Below, in pieces: positions 10,706 to 23,115 of a stretch of DNA of 64,000 nucleotides. The notes below the pieces were generated by a model, which saw only the letters and a list, made by a program, of their open reading frames with translations, was not told where the DNA came from and made no database searches. A program made the translations under genes and the position numbers. Source of the stretch: Camelus bactrianus (lineage: Eukaryota; Chordata; Mammalia; Artiodactyla; Camelidae). The stretch covers positions 54,226,769-54,290,768 of the forward strand of contig NC_133554.1 of the NCBI RefSeq assembly GCF_048773025.1, given 5' to 3'. The first letter of the stretch is position 1; each line of letters opens with the position of its first letter.

Positions 10706-11690
10706 AGTTTAACTGAATGGCTGGGGAACTGGAATGCTCTGTGAGTCTTTAACTTCTATCATCTTCTCCCCCCTGCAACAGGCTGTTTTATCTGCAAAGC
10801 ACTGTCAACAGCTGGCTGTACACATTGTGCTGGGAGTTGGGGGGGAGGGGCTGCCAGTAGGGTCAGACCGTGGCTCTGGCCCCCGCCCCAGAGAATCCCT
10901 CAGCCCTTGCAGGGGCTGCATTAGAGAAGCATGCGAGCGCAGGCAGCAGAAGGGGCTGTTCTGGATCACATTTCATTGCCAGGGTGGGTCCAAGAACTGG
11001 AATGAGCCGTTGTTTTCAGCCCTGGTTAGGAGAGCTGGACAACTGCTTTGAAATGCAATATGGTCTTAGGGCGAAAGGGTTGTCGGGAGAAAATCTCTGT
11101 GCACGGCCGCTTTCGTTTAAGTACCGCAAAATGACCTTGGGCAGAGGCCCGGAACCACTGTCCCCACCCCACCCCCAAAGAAATACCTACTCCCTTTTTT
11201 TATCTTAAGTCTGTGTCTCCAGTCCCACATCTGAGAGCAGGAAAAACAGTGAATGGTGGTAGTGAATGAGGCAATGGGGAAAAAAAATCAGATATATGAA
11301 AAAGCAGTGGCATTTGACATTTACCTTTGAATGAGCAGTATCACTTATGAAAACTGAATGCAAAGCATCTCCAGGTGTGCTTGCAGCTTTCCAAAGACTC
11401 ATGGCCAGTGTAGCCTTCTGGAAAGCATCAAGGGAGGTTATTGGGTGTGGTTTTGCCGAAATTGCCACCTCAAAACACACCCCTTAGGCACAAGGATTAT
11501 TTTGAGCTGATTGTTTTGAGAAACAGCACCCAGAGGAGAAACTTGGACAGCATGGCCATGATTACCCTTTTGCAAGGGAAATTTACATTTATAAAGGAAA
11601 CCTCCACCTGTAGTGCTGTGGACTTCCACTCTAGCAAGAAGAGGAAAGGCTCCAAATCCCTAAGATGAGACGATCTTATCAATGGAGAAG
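10706..11690. other. Intergenic sequence, no gene recognised
   Basis: Mostly unique-looking sequence. Overlapping open frames at 10734-11208 have no recognisable protein domain and no flanking splice signals that make a convincing exon. Confidence 0.4.
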
Positions 11691-12005
11691 GCACTGATGG
11701 AAATTTGCATAACTTTATCCTTATTTACCACGCTTTTCTTGGTCAAAGGCACACACTGCCTCCCCCCATTACTGGCCTCCTTCAGACCTTTCCTTGGTCT
11801 TAAACTGAAGATAGTATTTAAGCCTGAATTCTAAGCCACTTCTTTGAGTTACTCATTTTCCCTTGGGTTTCTCCCACGTATACATGAGGTATACACATTA
11901 ATAAATGTGTTTTCCTCTTGTTAGTATGTCTTTTGCTGCAGAGTTCCCAGCAGAGAACGTAGAAGGGTAGAGGGGAAATTATTCTTCCCTCCTCTACATC
12001 ACCAT
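11690..12005 (+). mobile_element. Fossil ERV LTR-like sequence
   Basis: Resembles an ERV LTR 3' region: 'cattttcccttgggtttctc', 'acacattaataaatgtgttt' (poly(A) signal), then 'tcctcttgttagtatgtctt' and 'gaacgtagaagggtagaggg'. Degraded solo LTR. The family was not resolved and the 5' limit is approximate. Confidence 0.45.
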
Positions 12006-12554
12006 GACCTAAAATGTCCCAGAAGAGCATCCACGGCCCTCATATCACTTCAGCTGACTTAATTTTTCTCTGGAGCTCTACCATGGCCAAAAAGAAGAGT
12101 TTGGGGGAGAAGGAGGCAAGACCAGACACCAAGAGAAAACAGTCCAATGATGACTGCCTCTGACCTCCAGGAAGAGGAAACTATAAGGGGTCAACTCCTG
12201 AAGCATCTCTGTGAGGGCTGGTCTTGGGGGCTGGTTCACATTTTCTTCTTGAGCTCTGTCCCCTCTTCCTACCTCCTGGATCCTCAGCTTCCAGCAGGCA
12301 AGAGTTCAGAGCCTTCAAATAGAATCCAGCCAATGCCTCCCACTGCAGCATTGCCCCCCTGAGGACTCCACGCCCTAATTTACCCTCGCTGCTTCTCTCC
12401 CCATCCCAGTCCCGCTCCCAGGAGTGTGTTCATTTAATCATACTGCTCTCCAACCACACGCCGTCCAGTCAGTCAGCAGCCGCTCCTCAGCCCCTGTTGT
12501 ATACATCACTTTACTTTTCTGGGAAGCATCTGCTTGTATTCAAGAGAGATTTGT

Positions 12555-12690
12555 GTTTCAGTGACTCTCAAACTCTATTAGACACGACCGTCTCTTGGAG
12601 CACTTGTTAAAATGCAGACTCTGGGCGGGTTCAGAAAATCTATAGCCTCGATGATAAGTTCTAGGAGATGGTGAGACTTGAACTCCAAGG
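12555..12690 (+). mobile_element. MER5A-like hAT transposon remnant
   Basis: 'cagtgactctcaaactctat', 'gagcacttgttaaaatgcag' and the following 'ttctaggagatgg' match the start and middle of MER5A, a non-autonomous hAT-Charlie element of mammals. Confidence 0.6.
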
Positions 12691-12744
12691 AACCATGCCC
12701 TGACTGGGATGATTTCAGACTGGGCTGGAAAATATTTGAGATGG

Positions 12745-13330
12745 GAGGGCAACACAAAATATTACTGAACAGAGAAGTTCATGTGCCGGATGCACAGTGA
12801 GGCCAAACAATCTGAAACATCAGAGTTGGGAGCAGAGAAAGGTTTATCGCAGGGCCGATCAAGGAGGATGGGTGGCTTGCTTGAAAAATGCAAATTCTCC
12901 GATGGTTTTTGGGGGAAAGTTTTTATAGGCAAAATTTGGGGTGAAGGCAGCAGGGTGTGTGTCTGTCTTCTGATTGGCTAGTGGTGAGGTCACAGGGCAA
13001 TGTTCCAGGAATCTTGTGCTCAGCCTGAATTTGCCATCCTCCACCTGGGTAGGGGCCCTAATCTCTGCAGAGGTGAAAAATACTGTTACATACTTTCACT
13101 GAGGAGGAACCAGGACCCTGCCCCCAAGACCGCACTACTGTTTGACTGTTCCACCCTTGTCTCTGCACCCCCCCCTTCCCTGATTAGCACCTGTTTGAAT
13201 CCGCCCTTTGGAACTCAGGGAAGGTCAAGGAGACTGAATGAAGCCTATTTCCTACAAACCACAAATGGAATTGGGGGACAAGGAAGGGATCTGTACCAGG
13301 GAGGACCCCACAGGATCTTGCTGCATTTCA
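12745..13330 (-). mobile_element. Fossil ERV LTR-like sequence, antisense
   Basis: Antisense LTR-like stretch: 'cagagaaaggtttatcgcag' (poly(A)-signal zone on the minus strand), 'cttctgattggctagtggtg' (an inverted CCAAT box zone) and 'ggaaccaggaccctgccccc'. No coding interior. Family uncertain. Confidence 0.42.
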
Positions 13331-13339
13331 AATAATGAC

Positions 13340-14365
13340 TTCTTGATCCTTAGTCACGCCTTCAACACAGGAGGAACAAAGAGTGGATGTGCGGAGGAAC
13401 AGAAACCTGCAAGGCTCTCCTTTCCTGGAGCACTTCCCTGCGAGTCTACTCTGTGCCTCGCACCCTGGCTCCACCCTTACACTCACCCTCCAAAGTCCCT
13501 CATTCCCCCAGAAGCAGGGAACCTGCCCACCCAGGTGTGACCACACAGAATCCATGGGGCATCCATGCCATTTGCATTTTTGCCTCTGTTTGACCTCTTT
13601 TCCTCATAGCTGACTTGAACAGTTCTTGATTTAGCCTTGCTTCTCAAGATCAGTGTGCATCATTAATCAGATTTGGAAAGGGTCAGGGGGCCATGGATTT
13701 TTAGAAACAGTCTCTTAGGCTTCTTGGCAGAGAATCAGTTTCGATAGTCCAGAATGGAATGAGAAATCTGCTTTTTAAACAAACACCACAATCCTGATTC
13801 TGAAGCCGTGCACTGAAATTTAGGAAAACCTAAGGACTAGCTTCACCATTATTTTTGTAAGTTGGTTTCTCCCTACACAGATCAGCAGCGGCGGGAGACG
13901 AGCCTGGGACCAGAAGGTCCCAAATCACTGGACACTCTGGCCAGGGGTTCTCAGATCTATGGTTGCATGTAATCTCTACAGCAATTGCCCTGGGGGCCAG
14001 GGATGATCACCTTACTTTACAGATGAGCAAATTTGGACAACTCTGTTCCTCCTTCTGGCTCTGAAACTCTGATTCCATGGCAGGAAGTCAGAATGCCAGG
14101 CTTATGGTTTACATCCATAACCTGTGTCCTTAGGTAGGCTCTCTTTCCAGCCTGGCCTCCAGTTCCCACAGGAGGATGATAAAACCAGCCAGCATCTCAG
14201 GGGGCTTCTCTGAAGGCCCTCCAAAAGCAGGTTAATCGTGGGGGCTTAACTTTGTTGTAAATTAGGTTCGATTGTGACTCTAATCTTCTGTCACCCAAAT
14301 CCAGTTTTCTTCCTTGTCCTTGATTGCTTACACTGCAGAAGCAAATCATCCAGCCTCAGTTTTAA
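13340..14365. other. Intergenic sequence, no gene recognised
   Basis: No gene recognised. 13943-14020 may hold a small MER5/MIR remnant ('caggggttctcagatc' and 'ctttacagatgagcaaa'). Confidence 0.4.
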
Positions 14366-14369
14366 AAAG

Positions 14370-14436
14370 AAGGGAGGAAGGAAGGAAGGAAGGAAGGAAA
14401 AGAAAGGAGGGAGGGAGGGAAGGAGGGAGGAAGAAA
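14370..14436 (+). repeat. (GGAA)n / GGGA purine microsatellite
   Basis: An all-purine tract of GGAA units turning into GGAG/GGGA units, then AAGA. Simple sequence; it explains the short K/E/R-rich open frames here. Confidence 0.95.
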
Positions 14437-15447
14437 GGCTCTCAGAGGAAATCCATCATTGCGTTTAACTGGGAGGGACTGTACCAGAATGTCAGTGAGC
14501 GGGTTAATGTAGCAGGGTGAGTATGAGGACAAACTGTAAAACTAAAGGAAAATGATTACGGGGCCACGTGGTGTGAGTGACAGCAAGAATGAAGGCCATT
14601 GCATCAGAGGGCTGAAGTATAGATTGTTTATGGCCAGGTCCCACTTTAGCATAACCACAATTGCCATTAAGACCCTCAAATGCACCATCAGTGGTTCTGA
14701 ACTTTGCATAATAACCGAACTCTGCCTTCTCATCAGAGGGAAGGCGAACAGCAAGCAAACCAAAGGGGCTGAAATTTCAGCTGCTGCCAGGCGTCCCGGG
14801 GCTCTGTCTCACTCCCAGAATAGCGCGGCCAGGTTCCCAGCAGCCTCTGGCCGCACCGCAGCTGGGCTTCCGGCAAGGGATTCGGGACTTGAGACCCAAG
14901 TAGCCCCGGGAACAGCTGGGACTGGACTCCACCCAGAAGCCAGCTGGCTGGCCCTGCCCGTCTCTGGTGAGTGCGGGCATGCCTGGCTCTCTTGTGGCTC
15001 CCCAGCTCTGCCCCCCATCACCTTGGGGTCCTGGCTGAGTTTGAGAGACAGGGCACCCTCAAATCCCAGGCAAGGGGATGGGGGCAGAGACGGGGTCTTT
15101 TCAACACTCTTGGGGGATCTAGGCTGGTGGCTGGCGAGGCTGGTGAAAGGCTGAGCGGTCCTGAAGGCAGGGCAGGCTGCGCGCGGTGTGCACAGAGGAT
15201 GTGACCATGGGGGCCAGTGGCCATCAGGAGAACAGACCTTAAGAAGGAGAAGGGGCCGAGAGGGAGACTCATAGCCCTGCCACAGGCCAGGGACTGGCCC
15301 AGGGCAGTGCTGCTGTGAGGCTGGCTGGCTTCTAAGGTGAAGGGATTCTTGGGAGAAGGGAGGGTGGCTGCGAAGGGAGGTTGCAGGCTAGATTGCAGGT
15401 CAGCTCTGCTTCCGAGGTCCTCTTGTGCCAGCCTGTGCGGATCCTTC

Positions 15448-15562
15448 ATCTATTCTGTTGCAAATACTGATCGAGGCCCTAAAGCGGGTGAGGCACCCAG
15501 GGAACACAAAGATGGATCATGCACAGATCTTTCCCTCAAAGAGCTTACACCCTGGTTGAAGC
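15448..15562 (-). repeat. L2 LINE 3' fragment, antisense
   Basis: 'tgttgcaaatactgatcgag', 'gaacacaaagatggatcat' and 'ccctcaaagagcttacaccc' match the usual antisense 3' end of the ancient L2 LINE. Confidence 0.6.
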
Positions 15563-15629
15563 CATAAGACACATCCACAAATATTTACAGGAAGGGAAAC
15601 AAGCTACTTAAGTGACACCAAAGCGCTTT

Positions 15630-15848
15630 TGGGGCAGAGCACAGCAAGGCGCTAGTCCGGTGGAGTTAAAACAAACGGGTTCTAATCCTCAGTTAGTCAC
15701 TTAACCTTTCTGAACCTCAGTTTTAAATTTATAAAATGAAGATGTTATCAACCTTACTGAACTCCTAGGGTTGTCGAGATCAAATATCTGTAAAAGACAC
15801 TTTGAAAATTGCACAGTGCTGCACAGAGATAAGCTGTTATGAGTGCAT
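15630..15848 (-). repeat. MIR SINE, antisense
   Basis: Antisense MIR: 'cttaacctttctgaacctca', 'ataaaatgaagatgttatca' and 'ctagggttgtcgagatcaaa'. Confidence 0.7.
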
Positions 15849-15849
15849 T

Positions 15850-17834
15850 ATCAGAGTGGCCAGTGTTTCTCTGAGCTTCTTGGCCTGGGATTCTGGGAGC
15901 CAGAGGGAGCCAGGGATCTGAGTGTGGGGCTCAGGACCGCAGCATGGCCAAGCCTAGACACGGAGCCCACACTTCGCCCTAGGGAAGGCTGATAGCATCC
16001 TTCAGTTCTCGGTCAGTCATTTCAGCCTTCCCACCCATTTTTGTCGTATGTATTGAGCACTATCCCAGGGCTGCAGGGAAGGCAAGGTGTGAAATCTAGA
16101 GTCCACTCCCCACTGGGCCTATCCGGAATTAGGGGGGCTAGATGTCTGTGTATAAGATGCAGCTGAGAGTGCGAAGTGGGCAAGATTGGCAAATTCATGC
16201 TCTGGGAGAGCAGAGGGAGGAAGACTGTGGGGTGGGGTCACCAGCAAAAACTTTGGGGAGAAGCAGAGGGCAGGAGGGAGATTGGTTCAGAGAGGCGCCA
16301 GGGAGGGGGTGTCCTGGATTGAGAGTGGGGGACATCGTGAGTGAAGCCACAGGAAGGTCTGTTCAGAGCTGACTTCTCAGGCTGGAGTGGTCATTTCCTG
16401 TGGGGAAGAGGCAGGGGACGGGGCTGCAGCGCAGTTTGGGTGAGGACTGCAGAGGCCTTGAATGCTGGGCAAGGGAGTTTGGTCTTTGACTTAGAGGCGG
16501 TGGGAGCCTGTGACAGTCTTATGAGCCAGCAGTGCCAGGGTGGAGTCAGTGAATGTCCCACAGTGGATGGGGGTTTGCAGGTGACTGGGAGTGTTGGGGA
16601 GTGGAAGGACAACTGCAAGCATGGGTGACCAGGCTGCACTGCAGTGAGGTAGAGGGTGGCCAGCCCTGAAATGGTTTCAGAAAGGGGGCGGGGGAGGGGA
16701 ACGGGGGAGGGGCAGTTGATGGGATGGGGGTGGGAGAGGGGAGGGTTGAGACTCTTCCTGAAGAACGGGAAGGGGGACTAAACGCTGTACTTTTTATACA
16801 TTTCTTCTCCGTGTTTGGAAGGCCCTGACCCTGATTCAGTGGACAGAGGCTCTCCAGACCTGGGCAGTTCAAAAAATCCTCCTTCCACAGGGAGCTGGTT
16901 AGTGGCCACTGCGCCATGAAGCGGGGAGCTCAAGGCAGGGGCTAGGGGGGTGGGGAGTGGCAGATTCTGTGGCCGCTGTGGGTGGGCTTAACATCAGGTG
17001 ACATTCCAGCAGGCTTTGCCCAAGGCCCACTTCCGGGTACCTCTCCCAAGGGATCAGCCATGGGCAGAGGGTTGTGGTGAATGAGTGTTTATCTCGCCCG
17101 CTCCCTGGCCCCTAGCTTTCTGCGTCTTAAGGGGGCCACTTTGGTCCCTGGTTCCTCTCAAAAATTAGGTGGTAACAGGCTGCTCCAAGCAGGCAGTCCT
17201 ATGAGCCCAAGACAATAGGTGGCTTAGCCAGACACTGCAGCCTGGTCAGCCCGGGCAGTAACCAGTTAATTCGGAGCCTGGGAGCAAGGAGAGGTCAAAT
17301 GCAAAGTCTGTTTACCGGCTTCGTGGGGCACCCAGCCGCCCAGCACAAGAATCCAGGCACCTACTTGTCAGGGAGCCAAGGGCCCCACCCTCAGCTCCCA
17401 GAGGGACTGGGCTCGCTCCACTTAGGCGGGCGGGTAAGGCGGCAAGACCGGGGCCTTCAACCCTCTAGGAAGGGGGAGCAGGCCTCCCACTCCCCCGGGA
17501 GGAAATGGCTCCTGAAAGACATTCTGCAAACAGAAGCTGCAAGCTCGGACTCCTGCACCCTAGCAAAAGGGAAGAGGGAGCAGACCTGACTTCTAGCACC
17601 CCGGGGTCGGCTCCTCCAGTCCCCCACGCTGGCTGCCGAGGTCCCCTACCCTGCACTCTAGTGCAGGGCATTGCTGGCCCAGGAATCGTGGTCGTCTCGG
17701 CAGGTACTGAGCTCGCCTGCTTCCCAGGAAGGCCTGTTCGCAGTGGTTTCCCCCAGCTGTGAGGGGGAAGATCACCAGTGAGCCACCCTCCAGGGGCTAT
17801 ATCTCAACTCTGGCTGTTACTGTGAGTGCCACAT
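15850..17834. other. Intergenic sequence, no gene recognised
   Basis: Rather GC-rich unique sequence without a convincing exon. It contains a G-run tract at about 16680-16745 and a GC-rich stretch at 17300-17700. No repeat is named with confidence. Confidence 0.4.
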
Positions 17835-17990
17835 TTGTGTGAGGAACATTCTAGACGGGGCTTCATATGCATGCAACAGCAAGCTGTGGGGGCGGAGTGA
17901 TCGTGCCCATTTTGCAGTAGAGGAAATCAAGGCTCAGAGAGCAGAGGTGACCTGTGCAGGTCACACAAACCTTTGGTGGGTGGCAAAGTT
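17835..17990 (+). repeat. MIR SINE (diverged)
   Basis: 'cattttgcagtagaggaaat', 'caaggctcagagagcagagg' and 'tgtgcaggtcacaca' form a sense MIR core. Confidence 0.6.
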
Positions 17991-19270
17991 GCACCTGACC
18001 CTGGGCCTTGTCAGTGACTTAGACTCATGCAGCTCAAAGAGGAAGGTTCCAGTGAATGAAGGTAGTTTCCATGGGCCAGTGGCCAGCAGGAGGTCTCCCA
18101 CCATAGTAGGAGGGAGGGATACAGACACAATCTCCCACAATCCATGAATCCAACATCTCTCTCAACAGTGGGTGGACAGAGCCCCTATGGGACCACTTCT
18201 CAAAGTGTTATCTTTTGGAGAAGATGGGCATTCAAAAGGCATATACACCTAGGGGTTATGAAATTGGGAGAAGGGCATTTGGGGGCGCAGATGAGCCCAT
18301 AGTTGGAATCTTGCAAGCAGCAGCATCTCCCACTGAACTTGTCTTCTGGTACTGGCTGTGTCCAGTAGCACCCAGTGCGGTCTGCCAGGGTAGGGGATGA
18401 GGTTCTCAAGATTCCCACTTCCGATGTCCCCACCCCTGACAGGCCCTGGGGGACTAAAGCCAAGGGTACCAGGGATCCTGGAGACTCAGAAGCCCCAGGT
18501 CACCTGCCCCAAGGGCCTTGCTTTGTTTTGAAAGCAGATCCTGTTCCAGAGTGAGATGGGGTGGGAGAGAGCAATCCATTCTCAGAAAACTGCCCTGCAT
18601 TTCCACTGCCATCACTGAACAGGGCTGGCGGAGGGCAGAGCTGAGGTGTCCAGACCTGTTTCCAGACCACTGCAGTGGGTGGCCAGGCACCGGATCCCCT
18701 AATCTTACCCTGGCCTGTGCTGGGAGTGAGGGGGGAGACAGGTCTCTTGGAAGAGGTCTCTGGAGGATGAAGGGGTTCCTGAAACTTGAAAGCAAATTGA
18801 AAGAAACCCAGAATTCATCTGTGTCTCCTCGAGATCACCGTTTCCAAGTCTCCCAGAACCACTTCCCTTGCACCCTTCCCAGGCTCCCAGAATTGGCTTT
18901 TCACATATGCTAATGAGCGACCCTTCTGAGCAAACCTGTTTCAGCATTGGTTGCCCAGTTCATGACAGCTAGTCAGAGGCCAGAGTGACTTATCAGTTTC
19001 AGGTAGGTCTGACCTGCTGCTCCCCTTTTCAGGGTGGGCCCCCACTGCCTGGCCCTTACAAGCATCTGCGCACCCTCACATGGGGGTCACATAGGTGGGA
19101 GGTGGAGTTAGAGGAGGGAGACCAAAGGCATAACTCTGCCGCAGAAATGCACTCTTCCTCTTACTATTTAAAAGAACTGAAACAATTCAGTCTTCACCAC
19201 CTTTCCCAGCCCAGCCAGCGAGGGCCAGGCGCCGGAACAGATACAGGGTTCTAGAAAACAGGGCCCCACA
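17991..19270. other. Upstream flank of GPRC5C CpG island, no gene recognised
   Basis: Unique-looking sequence. Open frames at 18518-18913 (plus) and 18454-18795 (minus) have no recognisable domains. Confidence 0.4.
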
Positions 19271-21560
19271 CCTCTAGCCCTGGCCGCTAAGCAAACAATC
19301 CCTCCTGAAGTCCGAAAAGCGGGTGTGCGAGGGGAGGAGCCCGCCCAGGGTTTATCGCTCCGGCAGCTCCGGGTGATTCATGGAGTTTGACTTCTGGTTG
19401 TCATAGATTGAGGCACGCAAACAAACAGCTCCGGAGGTACCTCTCCCCTCTCTCAGCGCCCTTCCCCCACCTTGCTACCCCCTAGCCCGTGACCGGCTGC
19501 CTCCCCTCCCCCGCCCTCCGATTCCTGCCGCCCCCCCACCCCCGGTGCTCTGGGCAGAACAAACACGCCCAGCCGCCCGCCCCGCCACCGGCTGGCCCCG
19601 ACTGCGCGCTGCTGGCGATCCCCCAGGCAACTCGGCGTCACGAGAACCGGCACCCCGGAGACCCGGCGCCCTGCCCTCCCTGCGCGTCCCCTGGGCCCCG
19701 GCCAGGCCCAACAACCTCTCCCTTCTCCGTGCTCCGCGGCCCCTCCGGGTCTCCGGCGCTTGCTAACTAGGCCCGGCTGGGCGCCCCGGGACTGCGCAGC
19801 CCACCTCCCGCGGAGCCCGCAGCCCCGGGGGAGGGCGGCCGGAAAATCTCTTGTTTACTGAGCGGGGGCGATCCCAGCTAGGATTAGCTTCCCTATTTCT
19901 GCAGTTCCCTTTCTGCTGATTCCTGGGGCAGGAGGGAAAAGGGTGTCACCCTACTGATCCACTCTAGGATAGGGAGTGAGGGAGGGGCATGGGGAGGGGG
20001 GTACCCGAACTCGTGGAAAAGTCCCCGAGCGGTGGGAGGGGCAGGACTCGCGGTCTGGCAGATGTGTCTCGGAGCACAGAGACCGCGGGGGCCGGGTTAA
20101 ACACTGTACCTCGGGGAACGGAACCGTGAAGGCTAATTAGGACAAGTCGGAACAGGGAACAGGGACGTGGGGAGGGGAGCGCGCACTAAGGTGGACCGTG
20201 TCCAGGGCGATCTCAGGAAACCCAGCAGTGGGGTAATAGGACCCAGGACGACTTTTTGCCCACGGTTCCCAGGTGTTCTGGACTCGGCCCACGGTGTTAG
20301 GGACGCGCGCGTTGGCGTTCCCACGCACATTTGGTGACCCGGGGGCCCGGGACGGATCGCGCGTGCAAGAGGTGGGCACTATGTGTGGTGTGTCCACGTG
20401 TGCAAACTCTGGAGGGGAGGGGGCGCAGAAGGCGTGACAAAGACTTTGTGTCTGAGTGTTCCCCTCGCTCTAGTCCAAAGCAGCAAACAGTGCCCCGCGT
20501 GTGTCTCACGGGAGACCCAAGACGAAGGTGACAAAGACTAGGTGTCCGCCACGGAGACGCACGAAGGTGGCCCCGCGCGCGTCTCAGTGCGCGCGCGCTG
20601 GAACATGCGGAGGGGAGACCTGCCGGCGAGGTGTGCTGGGCTGCACCCCAAACCGCTTTCCGGTGAGAAAGCAGAGTCCAGAAAGTGAGTGCGCGTGAGT
20701 GTGCGCGCGCCCGCGTTCGGGGGCGTGGCAGTAAACAGCAACAACCCACACGCCAGACTGGCCAGAAACTCCAATCTCCCTCTGCTGGAAAGGGCGAGTC
20801 GTCGGAGCCTGGAGGTGAGTCGGGGGTGGGGTGCGGGGAAGGGCCGCCTGGGCTTTGTTTCGGTGTGAGCCGATCTCACGTACCTGGAGCGCTGCGGGCG
20901 CCCGATAAGCGCCTGAATGGAGGTGATGTCACGGTGATGCAGGCGCCGGCCCACCCTCGCTCAGAGAAAGGCGCCGAGCTCGGGGAGAGGCCAGAAAGAG
21001 AGAGAGAGAGCAAGAGACGAGGCGCGGCCAGCTCAGCCCGGGTCCCGGGGAGAGGCAGGCCCCGCGCCCCGATCCCCCGTCCGGGCCCCGCCAGCCCAGG
21101 CCAGGGCTGGGCCTGGCCCCGCGCCCTGTGCCGAGTCCCTCCCACCCTCGCTTGCGCCCCGCCTGGGGCCAAAGTTGTCCCCAAACGCCGCGCCGGAGCT
21201 GGGCCGGCGGCGCGTCCCAGGTAAGGGCTGCTGCCCTCCCGCTCCGCCCTCCCCTCGGCCGCCCGGAAGAGTGGAGTCGGGTCGGGCTGGCAGGGGTGGG
21301 CAAGGGTAGAGGCCCAGGGGTGGAGAACCGCGGGCAGAGGACGCCGTTGCAACTCCAGTCCGTCGCAGAAACTTTCCAGAGCCGAGCGGGCTGGGAACCG
21401 GGGGAGTGGGAAGCCCGGCGCTGCGTCTCTGAGTTGGCGGCGAGGGAGAACTCCACAATCGGGGTCTCCAAGGACTGCCTCCTCCACCCTCGCTGCCTCT
21501 CTGCTCGGGTCCGCGGCCAGTAGTGACTTGAGGGCCGGTGTCCTCTCCGCAGCCCGCCAC
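19270..21560 (+). promoter_or_regulatory. GPRC5C: CpG island, probable GPRC5C promoter and 5' exon(s)
   Basis: About 2.3 kb of CpG-dense sequence, very unlike its surroundings, lying 5-7 kb before the main coding exon of GPRC5C in the same orientation. This is the expected place for its non-coding first exon. Two strong donor-like sites lie inside: CTGGAG|GTGAGT (exon end 20814) and TCCCAG|GTAAGG (exon end 21220, close to ideal consensus). A CRE-like TGATGTCA occurs near 20925. No TATA box is evident, as is usual for CpG-island promoters. The transcription start was not determined. Confidence 0.65.
21110..21220 (+). other. GPRC5C: Candidate non-coding first exon of GPRC5C (3' end)
   Basis: The sequence ends at CGTCCCAG followed by GTAAGGG, a near-perfect donor, inside the CpG island. 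Joined to the acceptor before 26268 it would make a spliced 5'UTR. The start is arbitrary because no transcription start can be read, and the GTGAGT donor at 20815 is an equal rival. This is inference from signals only. Confidence 0.35.
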
Positions 21561-22985
21561 CGTGAATGGGGAGGGCAGGTTTCTGTGGCCAGAGGAAATG
21601 GGAGAAAGACTGGCTCCTCTGCCCTTCGGTTCCTCCTTCCAGGGGAGCGTGGGTGTAGACCCCCGTATCCGGGAAGAGTAGGGAGGAGAGGGCTCTGAAT
21701 CTTCCCGCCGTGTGAGTTCGGAATTTAATCAAAGACCCTTCACTTTTGGCATTGTGGCTTCTAGGTCGCTTCCCATTCCCTGCTCCTCTCCCACCCGCCA
21801 CCTCCAAAGGGGTTTCCTACGCCCTTCGCAGCCGCGGAGGTTGAGTTGTGCCCCTCCATCCCCGGACCCGCACTTTTAAATCCAGCAATCATTTAAAAAG
21901 ACTCCATGATGTTGATCCTAAAGCACAGGGACCGGAATATGTTGGAAAGGGGTTTTGTGCTCCTGGAGGCTTCCTTCCTGTGCCCGTACTTGTGGCTGGG
22001 GGAGGGAGTGCCCCTCGGGAGGGGAGGCGCTTTCCAGAGTGGCATTCTAGAGTGGAGGGACCCTTGGTTTGAGAATTGGCGTGTTTCAAAATGATGGGGG
22101 AATCTGAGGCCAAATCCCCACCCTCGGTGTGAAGGTCTAGACTGGGGTTCCAGGAAGCCCTCTACCTCCCTCCCCAAGCCCCCAACTTGGGCACTGAGGT
22201 AGCTAGCGCCTTACAGGCACAGGCATCTCTGATCCCCCTTCTTACTGGTTGGTTTAAACACCAGAGCCCCCTGAGCAGAGGAGTAAGGTGGCAGGACCTA
22301 ACCTGTGGCAGAGAGAAAAGAGAAGCTGGATGGGAAAAACAGAGGAGGTAGGAAGGCTCTCAGTGGGTCCATCCGTCTGTCTTCATGGGCTGGTGGCAGA
22401 CGGGGGACAAAGGAAGGGTGGCACCCCTGGGTGAGCTTAGGTGCCTCTGGGACGGGCCTCTAAGTGGTCATATCTCTCTTGAAGATAACCACTGGCTGTG
22501 GGGTCTATCCCTTACTCTGTACCCTTGAATCCGGGAGACAGACCTGGGCAGCAGTGTGAAGCTCTTTAAAGGATGGTTCTCAGGCTTTTGTGTGGATGGT
22601 CCAAGAGTGAGGAAGGGGATTGCTCTGGAAAGGTGAGAGGCCCTGGCTCAATCTGAGCCCACCACTTCGCTGAGGTCTCTCTGGATTCTGGAAGGGGATT
22701 CTGGAACTGGATCAGGCTGACTCAGACCTGAGCCGAGGGCTTGAGTGGCTGAGCCTAGGGAAAGGCCGATTTCAGAGGTGATTAAAAATGTTTGTATGAC
22801 TGATTTCAGGGAGGTGAAGCAAAAGGGCCCCTTTGTCTAGAAAATAATCTGCAGCTGGGCTGGGCTGCAGCAGTCTTGGGGGGGGGGAACCTCCCTCCCA
22901 CTGCCCTCTTTGGTCCCACTGAGAACCTTAAAGCAGAAAACGTGACTCCAAAATGAAGGCGGCAGAACTGGGGTGGGGACAGATG
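21561..22985. other. GPRC5C presumed intron 1, unique sequence
   Basis: No exon or named repeat is recognised. GC content falls gradually away from the CpG island. A G-run lies near 22877-22887. Confidence 0.4.
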
Positions 22986-22989
22986 GGCA

Positions 22990-23115
22990 CTGTGTCTGCT
23001 CAGTGAATGATTTTCAAATGCCTACTATGTTCATTGCAAGACTAGATGCTGCAGGGGATGCTAAGATGAACAAGTTCATCTATCCTAGACCTTACAGCCT
23101 GGTAGGGGAAACACG
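22990..23115 (-). repeat. L2 LINE fragment, antisense
   Basis: 'tgcctactatgttcattgca', 'ctgcaggggatgctaagatg' and 'ccttacagcctggtagggga' match the antisense L2 3' end. Confidence 0.6.

Noticed and set aside
20929-21807. 292-codon minus-strand open frame in the CpG island
   Set aside because: GC-rich sequence has few stop codons. The frame is A/G/R/P-rich, without domain, and overlaps several equally long frames on both strands.
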